Made by a program: the position numbers and the translations under genes. Below the pieces are notes generated by a model. It was not told the DNA's origin and did no database searches. It was given only the letters and a program-made list of their open reading frames with translations. From a virus: DNA of 64,000 bases. The stretch covers positions 1 through 64,000 of IMG/VR virus record IMGVR_UViG_3300020057_000029; one strand, given 5' to 3'. This document shows positions 7,356 to 13,386 of this stretch, in pieces. Each line of letters opens with the position of its first letter. Within the stretch, counting starts at the first letter, position 1.

Positions 7356-7665
7356 CAATCTCTCTCTCATGGGCTTCTCTTTCTGCCATATACCAAACAA
7401 GAAGGTTCTTGCGCGTATCAATAGCGTTTAGCATATCCTTGCGCTCAAAAGTAGCAGTCAATTCATCTATGCATTCGTAGCCCATGTCAAAAGCATCACA
7501 ATTCAAGGCTTCAAATATTTCATCTTCAAATTGATCATAAAGAGTTACGCAATCAGCAGTATAGGTTATATTAGGAAAACCTGCCTCACAACCATGATTA
7601 CGGATATCTTCGGCAAAATCAATCAAATGCTTATCAAACCATTGTTTAAAAGTCTGTTTTTCCAT
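7348..7665 (-). CDS. Hypothetical protein, 105 aa
   Basis: The start at 7665 has the same AGAGGTGACT leader as the pentapeptide genes, and its first codons (MEKQ) match the 6100 gene. This suggests the upstream repeat and start region are shared by recombination. The rest is unrelated: an acidic helical protein with FEDEIFEALNCDAFDMGYECIDEL in the middle. No family is recognised. It overlaps the next gene. Confidence 0.72.
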   Translation of the reverse strand: MEKQTFKQWFDKHLIDFAEDIRNHGCEAGFPNITYTADCVTLYDQFEDEIFEALNCDAFDMGYECIDELTATFERKDMLNAIDTRKNLLVWYMAEREAHEREIDE

Positions 7666-7677
7666 AGTCACCTCTTA

Positions 7678-7805
7678 ACTATGTAGTGCATTGACAATGC
7701 CAAACATAACTATGTGATATCATTAAGGCACCTAAAAAACGACAATGTAGAACTTTTGGTCAGTACCCGATATCATTGAATAATTCAGTAGTCACCTAGA
7801 CACTT
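7678..7805 (-). repeat. Intergenic repeat copy F
   Basis: Full-length copy with the perfect GCATTGACAATGC dyad at 7688-7700. The middle block is changed to ACGACAATGTAGAAC, and the distal blocks match copy E. It separates the 7665 operon from a low-complexity tract. Confidence 0.87.
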
Positions 7806-7969
7806 CTAAGGTACAAGGTATTAGCTATAGGCACAAGGAACAGGGCATAAGGTACAAGATATTAGCTATAAGCACGGGATAGGAAGGGAATAAGGCATAA
7901 GGCATAGGGAACAAGGAATAAGGAATAGGGATAGGGAATAGGGAATAGGAATAAGGAATAAGGAATAGG
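7806..7969. repeat. Purine-rich low-complexity tract
   Basis: About 160 bases made of degenerate AAGG(A/G)ATA, AGGGAATA and GGCATAAGG units, with the 10-base phrase TATTAGCTAT occurring twice near the start. One strand is almost free of pyrimidines other than T. No open frame or gene is visible. The pattern looks like slippage expansion. Confidence 0.8.
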
Positions 7970-8173
7970 TTACGCGACAAGAAGCGGCCTGATATCGCGC
8001 ATCTTGCTAATGGCCACTATATAAGTCAAGTAAAGCAAAATCACGTAACCATATGATAATGCTGAGATAATAGCTACGTGGTCAATTGGCATAAACTTTG
8101 CCATAAGCTCAAGTCTTATATAATCGTTATGGCCAAAAAATAGCAATATAAGGCCGTTTTGTGCCCCGCGCAT
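7970..8173 (-). CDS. Small membrane protein, 67 aa
   Basis: Candidate start at 8173. One long hydrophobic segment (HVAIISALSYGYVILLYLTYIVAI) at about residues 32-55, preceded by a moderately hydrophobic stretch (GLILLFFG). The product is a predicted one- or two-pass inner-membrane protein. The ribosome site (AGGTGAG) is very close to the ATG, so the exact start is uncertain. No family is recognised. Confidence 0.55.
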   Translation of the reverse strand: MRGAQNGLILLFFGHNDYIRLELMAKFMPIDHVAIISALSYGYVILLYLTYIVAISKMRDIRPLLVA

Positions 8174-8175
8174 CT

Positions 8176-8279
8176 CACCTGACCAAGCTTTAAACAGGCT
8201 TCACCTGACCAAGCTTTAAACAGGCTTTACCTGACCAAGCTTTAAACAGGCTTTACCTGACCAAGCTTTAAACAGGCTT
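8176..8279. repeat. Four tandem copies of a 26 bp repeat
   Basis: Units at 8176-8201, 8202-8227, 8228-8253 and 8254-8279 are identical except for the first base (C or T). The core is ACCTGACCAAGCTTTAAAC. The last copy contains the stop codon and final codons of the minus-strand gene at 8268, and the first copy reaches the start region of the 8173 gene. Confidence 0.95.
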
Positions 8280-8489
8280 TCTTTCTCTACGCTTTATGAT
8301 CTTTGCAGGATATTGTGGGCAATTCACACGGTATTCCTTAAGCCTTGTATTGGCTTCTTGTCTGGATTCTTCCGTCAATTCGTGTTCATAACCTTGCCCA
8401 TAGTCAACATGTAACTCCCATGTATCTATAGTTTTGCGCACGGCCTTTGATGGAAGGTTTACAAAAAAAGGCGTTAGTGGATTATTCAT
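8268..8489 (-). CDS. Small basic hypothetical protein, 73 aa
   Basis: The start at 8489 lies just after the stop of the small gene at 8491, with AAGGAATAAT upstream. The sequence has a helix rich in charge (ELTEESRQEANTRLKEYR) and a basic C-terminal tail (KIIKRRERKPV). The last three codons lie inside the 26 bp tandem repeat, so the C-terminus may have been created or altered by repeat insertion. No family is recognised. Confidence 0.66.
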   Translation of the reverse strand: MNNPLTPFFVNLPSKAVRKTIDTWELHVDYGQGYEHELTEESRQEANTRLKEYRVNCPQYPAKIIKRRERKPV

Positions 8490-8490
8490 A

Positions 8491-8640
8491 TTATTCCTTT
8501 ACCGATAAAAATATCAAATTGCATTCTTTTACTTTTAGGCTCATTGCTGCGCCATGCATTGCATTCCGCATAGTACTGCCTTTAACGCTTATGGTTCGTG
8601 AGTCTAAGTTATTGCCAAAAACGAAAACTAAAAGCTTCAT
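8491..8640 (-). CDS. Short hypothetical protein, 49 aa
   Basis: ATG 8640 follows AGAGGTAACT, and the stop TAA at 8491 is one base before the next gene's start. The translation begins MKLLVFVFGNNLDSRTISVK and ends KECNLIFLSVKE. It is the first gene after intergenic repeat copy G, exactly as other operon-leading genes follow their copies, which supports it as real. The product is too short to classify; strands and a helix are plausible. Confidence 0.62.
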   Translation of the reverse strand: MKLLVFVFGNNLDSRTISVKGSTMRNAMHGAAMSLKVKECNLIFLSVKE

Positions 8641-8651
8641 AGTTACCTCTT

Positions 8652-8780
8652 AACTATACAATGCATTGACAATGCCAAACATAACTACGTGATAACATTA
8701 AGGCACCGAAAAACGATAGTGTAGAACTTTTAGACAGTACCTGATATCATTGAATAATTCAGCAGACACCTATACAGTAC
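8652..8780 (-). repeat. Intergenic repeat copy G
   Basis: Full-length copy with a perfect GCATTGACAATGC dyad at 8663-8675, followed by the TAGAACTTTTAGACAGTACC and GATATCATTGAATAATTC blocks. It is the last copy of the family in the window and marks the upstream end of the minus-strand accessory cluster. Confidence 0.87.
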
Positions 8781-8850
8781 AAGACACCTATACAGTAGAC
8801 ACTACAAGGCACAAGGCACCTATACAGTAGACACCTAGTCACCTAGTCAC
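8765..8850. repeat. Short dispersed repeats next to copy G
   Basis: The tail of copy G (CACCTATACAGTA) occurs three times, at 8765-8779, 8783-8797 and 8815-8829, followed by CACCTAGT repeated twice. No open frame. This looks like local amplification of the distal end of the intergenic repeat. Confidence 0.8.
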
Positions 8851-8959
8851 ATATATAGGATGAAAGCCCACAAGGTATCATAGAGGAGACTGTCAATAGT
8901 TTGGTCAAGGTAACTATGCGGTATGTATAGCAAATAGCCTACGACAATGCAAGGTGTCT

Positions 8960-9125
8960 AATGTTTAGTGTAAATGCCTCAGTGAGGAGATAGGTGTATC
9001 CTGACAGCTACACCTGTTATATCTCTGACATGTATCTGTGCAACTATGCGAAATATTGAGGGAAAACGTGTTTCCCGTGATTGGTGTATATAGTTTGGTC
9101 AACCCCTGAGGTATATGCTCAGACA
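8960..9125. other. Hairpin-rich non-coding region between divergent operons
   Basis: Four stem-loops lie in 150 bases: CCTCA/TGAGG at 8977-8987; GGTGTA/TACACC nested inside GAGATA/TATCTC at 8987-9025; GGGAAA/TTTCCC at 9060-9076; and CTGAG/CTCAG at 9106-9122. Minus-strand genes leave one side and plus-strand genes the other. A small RNA, a regulatory leader or a replication-related site are all possible. The gap 8851-8960 shows nothing else. Confidence 0.4.
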
Positions 9126-9210
9126 CAAACCAAAATTTCCTGATAATTTTTGTCAAAAAGACCTCTAAAATTTTTTTAAAATTTTTCCAGAAAAGTGCTA
9201 CAATATCAAT

Positions 9211-9559
9211 ATGAAGACCTGTGCGCGATGTAAGGAACATAAAGACCCATCTCTTTAAGCCCAACATGAAGCTTAAATGTGGCCTGTCATCGTGGTGCAA
9301 GACCTATAGCTCCTAAGCCACCGCAAGTGTTTAACCCAGAGCGGGGTGTAAGAAATGCGGGCTCACAAAGCCAGCGAAGGCCTTTAAACCCAATCTTAAG
9401 CTCAGGTCTGGATTGAGCTCCTGGTGTACGGAGTGTCGAAATGGGTATGGAAAGGTTAGATATGTTCCAAAGACGCGCCTACGAAAAGAAAGGCCTGTAA
9501 CTATAAAAACCTCAGACCTAGGTGGAAAAAAGACAACATGGCGAAGGGATCTAATGTAA
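9211..9559 (+). pseudogene. Decayed two-domain Cys-rich zinc-finger gene
   Basis: An ATG at 9211 gives MKTCARCKEHKDPSL and then a stop. In the next frame the sequence continues FKPNMKLKCGLSSWCKTY. About 60 bases on, after further frame changes, a second copy reads CKKCGLTKPAKAFKPNLKL and GLSSWCTECRNGYGK and stays open to 9559. Both match the common phage pattern CxxC...K....F......GLSSWCxxC. Two frameshifts and stops break the gene, so it is called a remnant. It overlaps the start of the 9538 gene. Confidence 0.55.
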
Positions 9560-9909
9560 TGCAAGCCTATAAGAAACGCGCAAAAGGCGGTTGGAATCAG
9601 GGCAAGGCCTGTAAGGGTGACTCTGAAGAACGTATGTATTCCAAAGCTGAGATCAAACAACAGCTTGCTGAAGCAGAAGAGACTTACCTAGATAAGCACA
9701 AGGGCAAGCGTAAGCCCAACATGAAGGCTCGTCTCGAATATCGCGTGAAATGGTACGAAGAGATCCTCGAAGAGTACAGCGGCCAAAAATCCGTAATGGG
9801 CAACTGGATGGGCAACTGGATGCGCGATGGCTTGGAAAAAGCACAAAAGAAATTGGCCGAGCTTATTGAAAAAGAATCCACCCTAGGTAAATTCGAGAAA
9901 TTCAAATGA
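9538..9909 (+). CDS. Charged hypothetical protein, 123 aa
   Basis: Candidate start at 9538 with AGGTGG about 12 bases upstream; a second ATG at 9559 is possible. The protein is highly charged and helical (AEIKQQLAEAEETYLDKHKG, LEKAQKKLAELIEKES), probably a coiled coil. An in-frame 12-base duplication (ATGGGCAACTGG twice) encodes MGNWMGNWM near residue 87. It overlaps the next gene as ATGA. No family is recognised. Confidence 0.68.
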   Translation: MAKGSNVMQAYKKRAKGGWNQGKACKGDSEERMYSKAEIKQQLAEAEETYLDKHKGKRKPNMKARLEYRVKWYEEILEEYSGQKSVMGNWMGNWMRDGLEKAQKKLAELIEKESTLGKFEKFK

Positions 9910-10319
9910 CAATGAAGGATGCTCAAGCTCTATTATTCTCTATGGACACAAACACTCTGGAAAGAATGAGGCCAGCAGGTGTTACGTTAGAAGATGTTAT
10001 TAAAATGGCTATAAGCGGTCTAACCGCCAATGAATTAGCCGACCTTGGCAATGTATATGGTCTAAAGCGTCAGTGGTATATGTATGGTGGTGAATCTGAC
10101 ACCGAGTTCGGTAAACGAATGGGCGATTATATTTTGTCTCAAGTTCCTTTTCAGATCCTTTCTAGCGGTGACTCTGTGATAGCAAATTACGGAGATGGTC
10201 CTATTGTTGAAAAAGAGATCAAAGTTCCCTGTTGGAGTCATAAGTGGAAACATTACGAAGGAATCATGGATTCCTTTGATTTCTGTGAAGTGTGCGATGA
10301 AAAGAGGCGTAAATGGTAA
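9906..10319 (+). CDS. Hypothetical protein with C-terminal zinc motif, 137 aa
   Basis: ATG 9906 overlaps the upstream TGA as ATGA; a second ATG two codons later is possible. The N-terminal half is helical (LEDVIKMAISGLTANELADLGN). Near the C-terminus, CWSHKWKHYEG...FDFCEVCDEKR supplies C, H, C and C in the order seen in small phage zinc-binding tails. Zinc binding is inferred. Function is unknown. Confidence 0.7.
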   Translation: MTMKDAQALLFSMDTNTLERMRPAGVTLEDVIKMAISGLTANELADLGNVYGLKRQWYMYGGESDTEFGKRMGDYILSQVPFQILSSGDSVIANYGDGPIVEKEIKVPCWSHKWKHYEGIMDSFDFCEVCDEKRRKW

Positions 10320-10398
10320 AGAAACCAAAGGCTTGAGCCGATAATTCACAAAGAATACAAGACCTTAACAATTCGTTTTACCTTCAGTACACGCGAAG

Positions 10399-10420
10399 GC
10401 CAGCTCGCGCTGGCTTTGCG
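10399..10420 (+). terminator. Hairpin after the 9906 gene
   Basis: GCCAGC/GCTGGC six-base stem with TCGC loop at 10399-10414, followed by TTTGCGC. The T-tract is short, so terminator strength is doubtful. It lies 80 bases after the stop at 10319 and 25 bases before the next start. Confidence 0.4.
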
Positions 10421-10442
10421 CACTAATCTATAAGATATAGGG

Positions 10443-10697
10443 ATGTCTAAGAACTTAAGAGACAGGTTGGTAATTTCGCTAACAGACAGGGCAGCCGCCA
10501 ATGAGCTATCCCAGCTACTTGGTCAAGGTGTTATGACTGAGCTTGAGATTATAGCTCTTACCGCCAATCTCTTAAAACCCACCATTGAGTGGGTTTTTTA
10601 TTGCTTGACTAAAGGGGGTAACACTGCTATTCTATATTTAACAATGGTTAATTTTACCAAAACATATATGAAGGAAAATAAAGATGAAAACCTGTAA
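10443..10697 (+). CDS. Hypothetical protein, up to 84 aa, 3' part doubtful
   Basis: It starts at ATG 10443 with a weak upstream site (ATAGGG). The first 45 residues (MSKNLRDRLVISLTDRAAAN onward) look like a normal helical protein. A strong intrinsic terminator at 10574-10599 and a promoter at 10605-10633 fall inside the last 40 codons, so the C-terminal part may be unselected. The frame overlaps the next gene by 14 bases. No family is recognised. Confidence 0.5.
   Translation: MSKNLRDRLVISLTDRAAANELSQLLGQGVMTELEIIALTANLLKPTIEWVFYCLTKGGNTAILYLTMVNFTKTYMKENKDENL
10574..10599 (+). terminator. Intrinsic terminator
   Basis: Nine-base perfect stem AAAACCCAC/GTGGGTTTT with a 6-base loop (CATTGA) and two further T residues, giving six T in a row. 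It lies inside the 10443 reading frame and directly before a promoter-like sequence. Confidence 0.78.
10605..10633 (+). promoter_or_regulatory. Sigma-70-like promoter for the 10684 operon
   Basis: TTGACT at 10605-10610, a 17-base spacer, and TATTCT at 10628-10633. It follows the terminator at once and lies 50 bases before ATG 10684, which has AAGGA upstream. The TTGACTAA core recurs at two other predicted promoters (22251 and 43612, minus strand). Confidence 0.65.
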
Positions 10698-10899
10698 TTT
10701 AACAGACGCTGATTTGAAGATTGACGGCAAGAGCACTAGAGATAGGCTTAATAGATTGGAAGCCAGTAATTTAACAGACGCTGATTTGAAGATTGACGGC
10801 AAGAGCACTAGAGATAGGCTTAATAGATTGGAAGTCAGTGTAATTGTTCTCAACGTTGCGTCGATTTTTATCTTGTTAGTCATAATGTTTGGAAAATAA
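10684..10899 (+). CDS. Tail-anchored membrane protein with duplicated 24-residue unit, 71 aa
   Basis: It starts at ATG 10684 after AAGGAAAATAAAG. Residues 5-28 and 29-52 are the same 24-residue unit (NLTDADLKIDGKSTRDRLNR plus four residues), differing at one position. A C-terminal hydrophobic helix follows (VIVLNVASIFILLVIMF). The product should sit with its charged repeats in the cytoplasm and be anchored by its C-terminus; topology is inferred. It overlaps the next gene as TAATG. Confidence 0.78.
   Translation: MKTCNLTDADLKIDGKSTRDRLNRLEASNLTDADLKIDGKSTRDRLNRLEVSVIVLNVASIFILLVIMFGK
10696..10839 (+). repeat. Two tandem copies of a 72 bp unit
   Basis: Copies at 10696-10767 and 10768-10839 are identical except near the junction (GAAGCC versus GAAGTC). 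The unit keeps frame (24 codons) and duplicates most of the soluble part of the 10684 protein. The near-identity points to a very recent duplication. Confidence 0.95.
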
Positions 10900-11051
10900 T
10901 GAAAAGACTAAAGCGTGTAAAAATATCCCGTAGGTTTCTCAGTTTTATGACCTTTCTTGGCTTTTTATTCTTGCTAAAAGACGCAACAACCAATGTTGCT
11001 ATTGGTCTTAGCTTGTTCTATTTTAGCGGCGTGTTAAAGGAATGTCTATGA
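10899..11051 (+). CDS. Small membrane protein, 50 aa
   Basis: ATG 10899 overlaps the previous TAA (TAATG) and its TGA overlaps the next ATG (ATGA). The translation has a basic N-terminus (MKRLKRVKISRRFLSF) followed by two hydrophobic stretches (FMTFLGFLFLL and VAIGLSLFYFSGVL). It is a predicted two-pass or hairpin inner-membrane protein. No family is recognised. Confidence 0.66.
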   Translation: MKRLKRVKISRRFLSFMTFLGFLFLLKDATTNVAIGLSLFYFSGVLKECL

Positions 11052-11212
11052 CCGATCCCTGGAAACGCGCTGGTTTTTATTATGAAACAACCCTTGCATA
11101 TGCAAATGGTAGGGGTACACTTACTGTTTCTCTCGATTTTGTAACCTATCATTTTGTCAAATGGTATTACGGCGAATCAGAGCTCATTAAAATTGCCACG
11201 AGGCATGGGTAA
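11048..11212 (+). CDS. Small hypothetical protein, 54 aa
   Basis: ATG 11048 overlaps the upstream stop (ATGA), and the stop TAA at 11210-11212 overlaps the HNH gene start (TAATG). The sequence is MTDPWKRAGFYYETTLAYAN onward and ends IKIATRHG. It is mostly beta-like and aromatic-rich. Overlaps on both sides support translation. No family is recognised. Confidence 0.62.
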   Translation: MTDPWKRAGFYYETTLAYANGRGTLTVSLDFVTYHFVKWYYGESELIKIATRHG

Positions 11213-11574
11213 TGTGGCCAAAACCAAGTCGTAAGGCTATCCCAAAAAAGCTCCGCGAGCAAGTGAAGGCTAAATATGACCATCACTGCGGATATTGTGG
11301 TGAGAAACCCGAAAAGCTCCAGATTGACCATATTAGAGCAATTGAGTATGGTGGAACAGACGATATCGAGAATTTGATGCCCTCTTGCTTCGCTTGCAAT
11401 AACTACAAGAACGTACTGTCCTTAGAGACGTTCCGTAAAAACCTTGAAGAACAGGTCACCAGAGCACGAAAAACAAGCGTAAACTTTCGTTTGGCTGAGA
11501 AATACGGTCAGATTACCGTAAAAGAATTTCCTATAATGTTTCATTTTGAAAAGGCGCGATATGAAGAAACGTAA
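11212..11574 (+). CDS. HNH endonuclease, 120 aa
   Basis: HNH fold visible: CGYC (C26, C29), IDHI with H40 as the likely general base, GGTDDIENLMPSC with N54, and SCFACNNYK (C59, C62, N63). The two CxxC pairs suggest a structural zinc. Family members are homing endonucleases, nicking enzymes or packaging-associated nucleases; no intron or terminase neighbour indicates which. The gene is coupled to its neighbours by TAATG on the 5' side. Confidence 0.9.
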   Translation: MWPKPSRKAIPKKLREQVKAKYDHHCGYCGEKPEKLQIDHIRAIEYGGTDDIENLMPSCFACNNYKNVLSLETFRKNLEEQVTRARKTSVNFRLAEKYGQITVKEFPIMFHFEKARYEET

Positions 11575-11899
11575 GCTGATTAGAACATTTTCGATACCAT
11601 CAGTGGCCAACGGTGGCCCCGTAGACGAGGTAATTGCTGATCTGAGCAATTCCTTGTTAGAGCTAATTCGCGAAATCAAACAGGCAGAGCAAGTTGCCAT
11701 GACCAAGGGATATGTTAGTATCGAAATCACTGAAGCTGGCGAACACAGCGGAGAAACATGGCTTGAGTTACGTGGGCATAGGTTTTCCCAAAAAAAGACA
11801 AAACAGGAAGAGCCAAAACAACAGCTAACACAGTCGGCCATAACTGGCTTCAAAACGGGCGCTACCCTGGTAAAGGGTCGTTTGATTTACAATAAATAG
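11561..11899 (+). CDS. Hypothetical protein, 112 aa
   Basis: ATG 11561 is chosen over a TTG upstream; AGG lies six bases before it, and it overlaps the HNH gene by 14 bases. The helical middle (EVIADLSNSLLELIREIKQAEQ) is followed by a strand pair (YVSIEITEAGEHSGETWLEL) and a basic tail. No family is recognised. Confidence 0.66.
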   Translation: MKKRKLIRTFSIPSVANGGPVDEVIADLSNSLLELIREIKQAEQVAMTKGYVSIEITEAGEHSGETWLELRGHRFSQKKTKQEEPKQQLTQSAITGFKTGATLVKGRLIYNK

Positions 11900-11905
11900 G
11901 TGTTT

Positions 11906-12130
11906 ATGATTTCCGACAGGATTTTGACAAGGATAAACAAGCGCACAATAAAAATTCCATATCAAGGAAATACTGAATACAGCGTGATATTAGCAGCTAT
12001 CCCAGTTGATATCCGCGTTCAAAAGATCTTTTCTGCCGTAGTAAGAGAAAAGGCTTTAAGTTATTTAAAAATCGAGATAATTGGAAAAATTCCCAAACGC
12101 GGTCTTTGGATATACATGGTGGTTATTTAA
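11906..12130 (+). CDS. Small basic hypothetical protein, 74 aa
   Basis: ATG 11906 follows TAGGTG. It is beta-rich and basic (ILTRINKRTIKIPYQ, KIEIIGKIPKRGLWIYMVVI). It overlaps the histidine phosphatase start as TAATG, so the two are likely translationally coupled. No family is recognised. Confidence 0.64.
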   Translation: MISDRILTRINKRTIKIPYQGNTEYSVILAAIPVDIRVQKIFSAVVREKALSYLKIEIIGKIPKRGLWIYMVVI

Positions 12131-12720
12131 TGAGTATCAAAAAATTGTATTTAATAAGACACGGTAAAAGCGAAGCTAACGAGAATTACGATATCTTGTT
12201 TACGAAGGATGACAAAGACATTCAGCTTGCAGAGCAGGGGTATCACGATGCTGTTCAGGTTGGTAAAACTCTTAAGGAAATGTTAACCCCAGGAGCATCC
12301 ACGATCTTTGTGGTTTCTCCTTGGACCAGAGCTTTTCAGACCTACAGGATCGCTTCAACCGTGCTGAAAGATTTTTCTGAACCGTGCATCCACGAGGGTA
12401 TTGTTGAGCACGACATGAATCTTAAAGACCATCCTGTTAACTGGGAAAAATTTCTCAAGTACAAACATAGCAAATGGTCTGTGGAGCAACATCTTCATGT
12501 AAGATTCGATGGTGGCGAAAGTTTAGCCGATGTTAGGGAGCGGGCCAAGACCTTCCTGGGATTCGTAGAAGAGCTCGCCCACGCGCTGGGCCATGACAAT
12601 ATCGTGGTTGTATCGCACGGACAATTTATCAAAATGGTCTTGGCCGAAATGGACGGAACGGACCCACAAACAATGACTCATCCTAAGAATGGTGAAATAA
12701 TTGTAAGGGAAGTCAAATGA
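12130..12720 (+). CDS. Histidine phosphatase superfamily protein, 196 aa
   Basis: ATG 12130 is chosen by TAATG overlap. The catalytic RHG (residues 10-12, in LYLIRHGKSEANE) carries the phospho-accepting histidine. Further family features are SPWTRAFQT and VVVSHGQF near the C-terminus with the second histidine. Length is normal for the branch of small phosphatases. Members dephosphorylate sugar phosphates, nucleotides or proteins; the substrate is not deducible. The position in a nucleotide-metabolism operon suggests a nucleotide or sugar phosphate. Confidence 0.9.
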   Translation: MSIKKLYLIRHGKSEANENYDILFTKDDKDIQLAEQGYHDAVQVGKTLKEMLTPGASTIFVVSPWTRAFQTYRIASTVLKDFSEPCIHEGIVEHDMNLKDHPVNWEKFLKYKHSKWSVEQHLHVRFDGGESLADVRERAKTFLGFVEELAHALGHDNIVVVSHGQFIKMVLAEMDGTDPQTMTHPKNGEIIVREVK

Positions 12721-12762
12721 AAAAGGAAACGCAGTAAAATCAGGCGCTTAGACGTGTTCATT

Positions 12763-12798
12763 GTTAGCGAACAAAGATCTGTTAGTGAACAAAGATTT
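12763..12798. repeat. Two tandem copies of an 18 bp unit
   Basis: GTTAGCGAACAAAGATCT followed directly by GTTAGTGAACAAAGATTT, in the 116-base gap before the 12837 gene. Nothing else is seen in that gap apart from the AGGA ribosome site. Confidence 0.85.
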
Positions 12799-12836
12799 TT
12801 ATTGAATACCTTCTCTAGATTTGGTAGGATTAAAAG

Positions 12837-13124
12837 ATGGAAAACGTTATTAGTTTGAAGAAGGCTCGCATTGAAAAAGACTGCGTCACGTTGTTTGCTG
12901 GGTATAAAGCAAGGATTGTTCTTATGGACAAAGAGGAAATTGCTGTAGAAATTTCTCGCTTCCAAAAAGAGATGCACAATTATCCAAACCATCTTTTGAC
13001 CCTGGTTAAAGGAAGAATCCTTCTAAATGCCCTTATCGCCCGTGGCAATGTGAATCCGGCAATTCCCAAATTGCTTCAAACTATTCGCGACAGATTTCAA
13101 GAGCGCATGAGAGATCTGCGATGA
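12837..13124 (+). CDS. Helical hypothetical protein, 95 aa
   Basis: ATG 12837 follows AGGATTAAAAG. Mostly helical (EEIAVEISRFQKEMHNY; IPKLLQTIRDRFQERMRDLR). It overlaps the small gene at 13121 as ATGA. No family is recognised. Confidence 0.68.
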   Translation: MENVISLKKARIEKDCVTLFAGYKARIVLMDKEEIAVEISRFQKEMHNYPNHLLTLVKGRILLNALIARGNVNPAIPKLLQTIRDRFQERMRDLR

Positions 13125-13201
13125 CTACGCGACAAAAGCTAAAGACTAAAACCAATATAGAAGCAATTGCAGACAAAATTATCAAAAGGAGCTCCAAATG
13201 A
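13121..13201 (+). CDS. Very small basic protein, 26 aa
   Basis: ATG 13121 overlaps the previous stop (ATGA) and its TGA overlaps the next start (ATGA). The translation starts MTTRQKLKTKTNIEAIADKI and ends IKRSSK; it is basic and helical. Perfect overlap on both sides is the main support; it could instead be a spacer used only for coupling. The Shine-Dalgarno sequence of the next gene (AAAAGGAG) lies within it. Confidence 0.45.
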   Translation: MTTRQKLKTKTNIEAIADKIIKRSSK

Positions 13202-13386
13202 AACCATCTGAAAAACTTCAAAGCCTGTTAAAATATCGTGCTGACCACGAGACACGTTTGATCAGTCCCGTTCCAGAAAAACATAAGAATCACCCTGAAG
13301 CCCACAAAGACTATCTCCGGCTGGAGATCAAAAAAACAACCGCAAAAATCGACAAACTTAAAATGTCAGTGTCCGAAGGAAAATAA
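13198..13386 (+). CDS. Small basic hypothetical protein, 62 aa
   Basis: ATG 13198 follows AAAAGGAGCTCCAA. Highly charged and helical (MKPSEKLQSLLKYRADHETR; DYLRLEIKKTTAKIDKLKMS). It probably forms a short coiled coil. The stop is directly followed by a GTG-started gene. No family is recognised. Confidence 0.64.
   Translation: MKPSEKLQSLLKYRADHETRLISPVPEKHKNHPEAHKDYLRLEIKKTTAKIDKLKMSVSEGK

Noticed and set aside
581-8780. CRISPR-like array made of the intergenic repeats
   Set aside because: Copies are too long, too far apart, unevenly spaced and separated by genes; no spacer structure.
8965-9660. Two minus-strand frames (8965-9300 and 9331-9660) across the divergent gap
   Set aside because: No ribosome sites, Cys/His-poor random-looking sequence, and the opposite strand carries the recognisable zinc-finger remnant.
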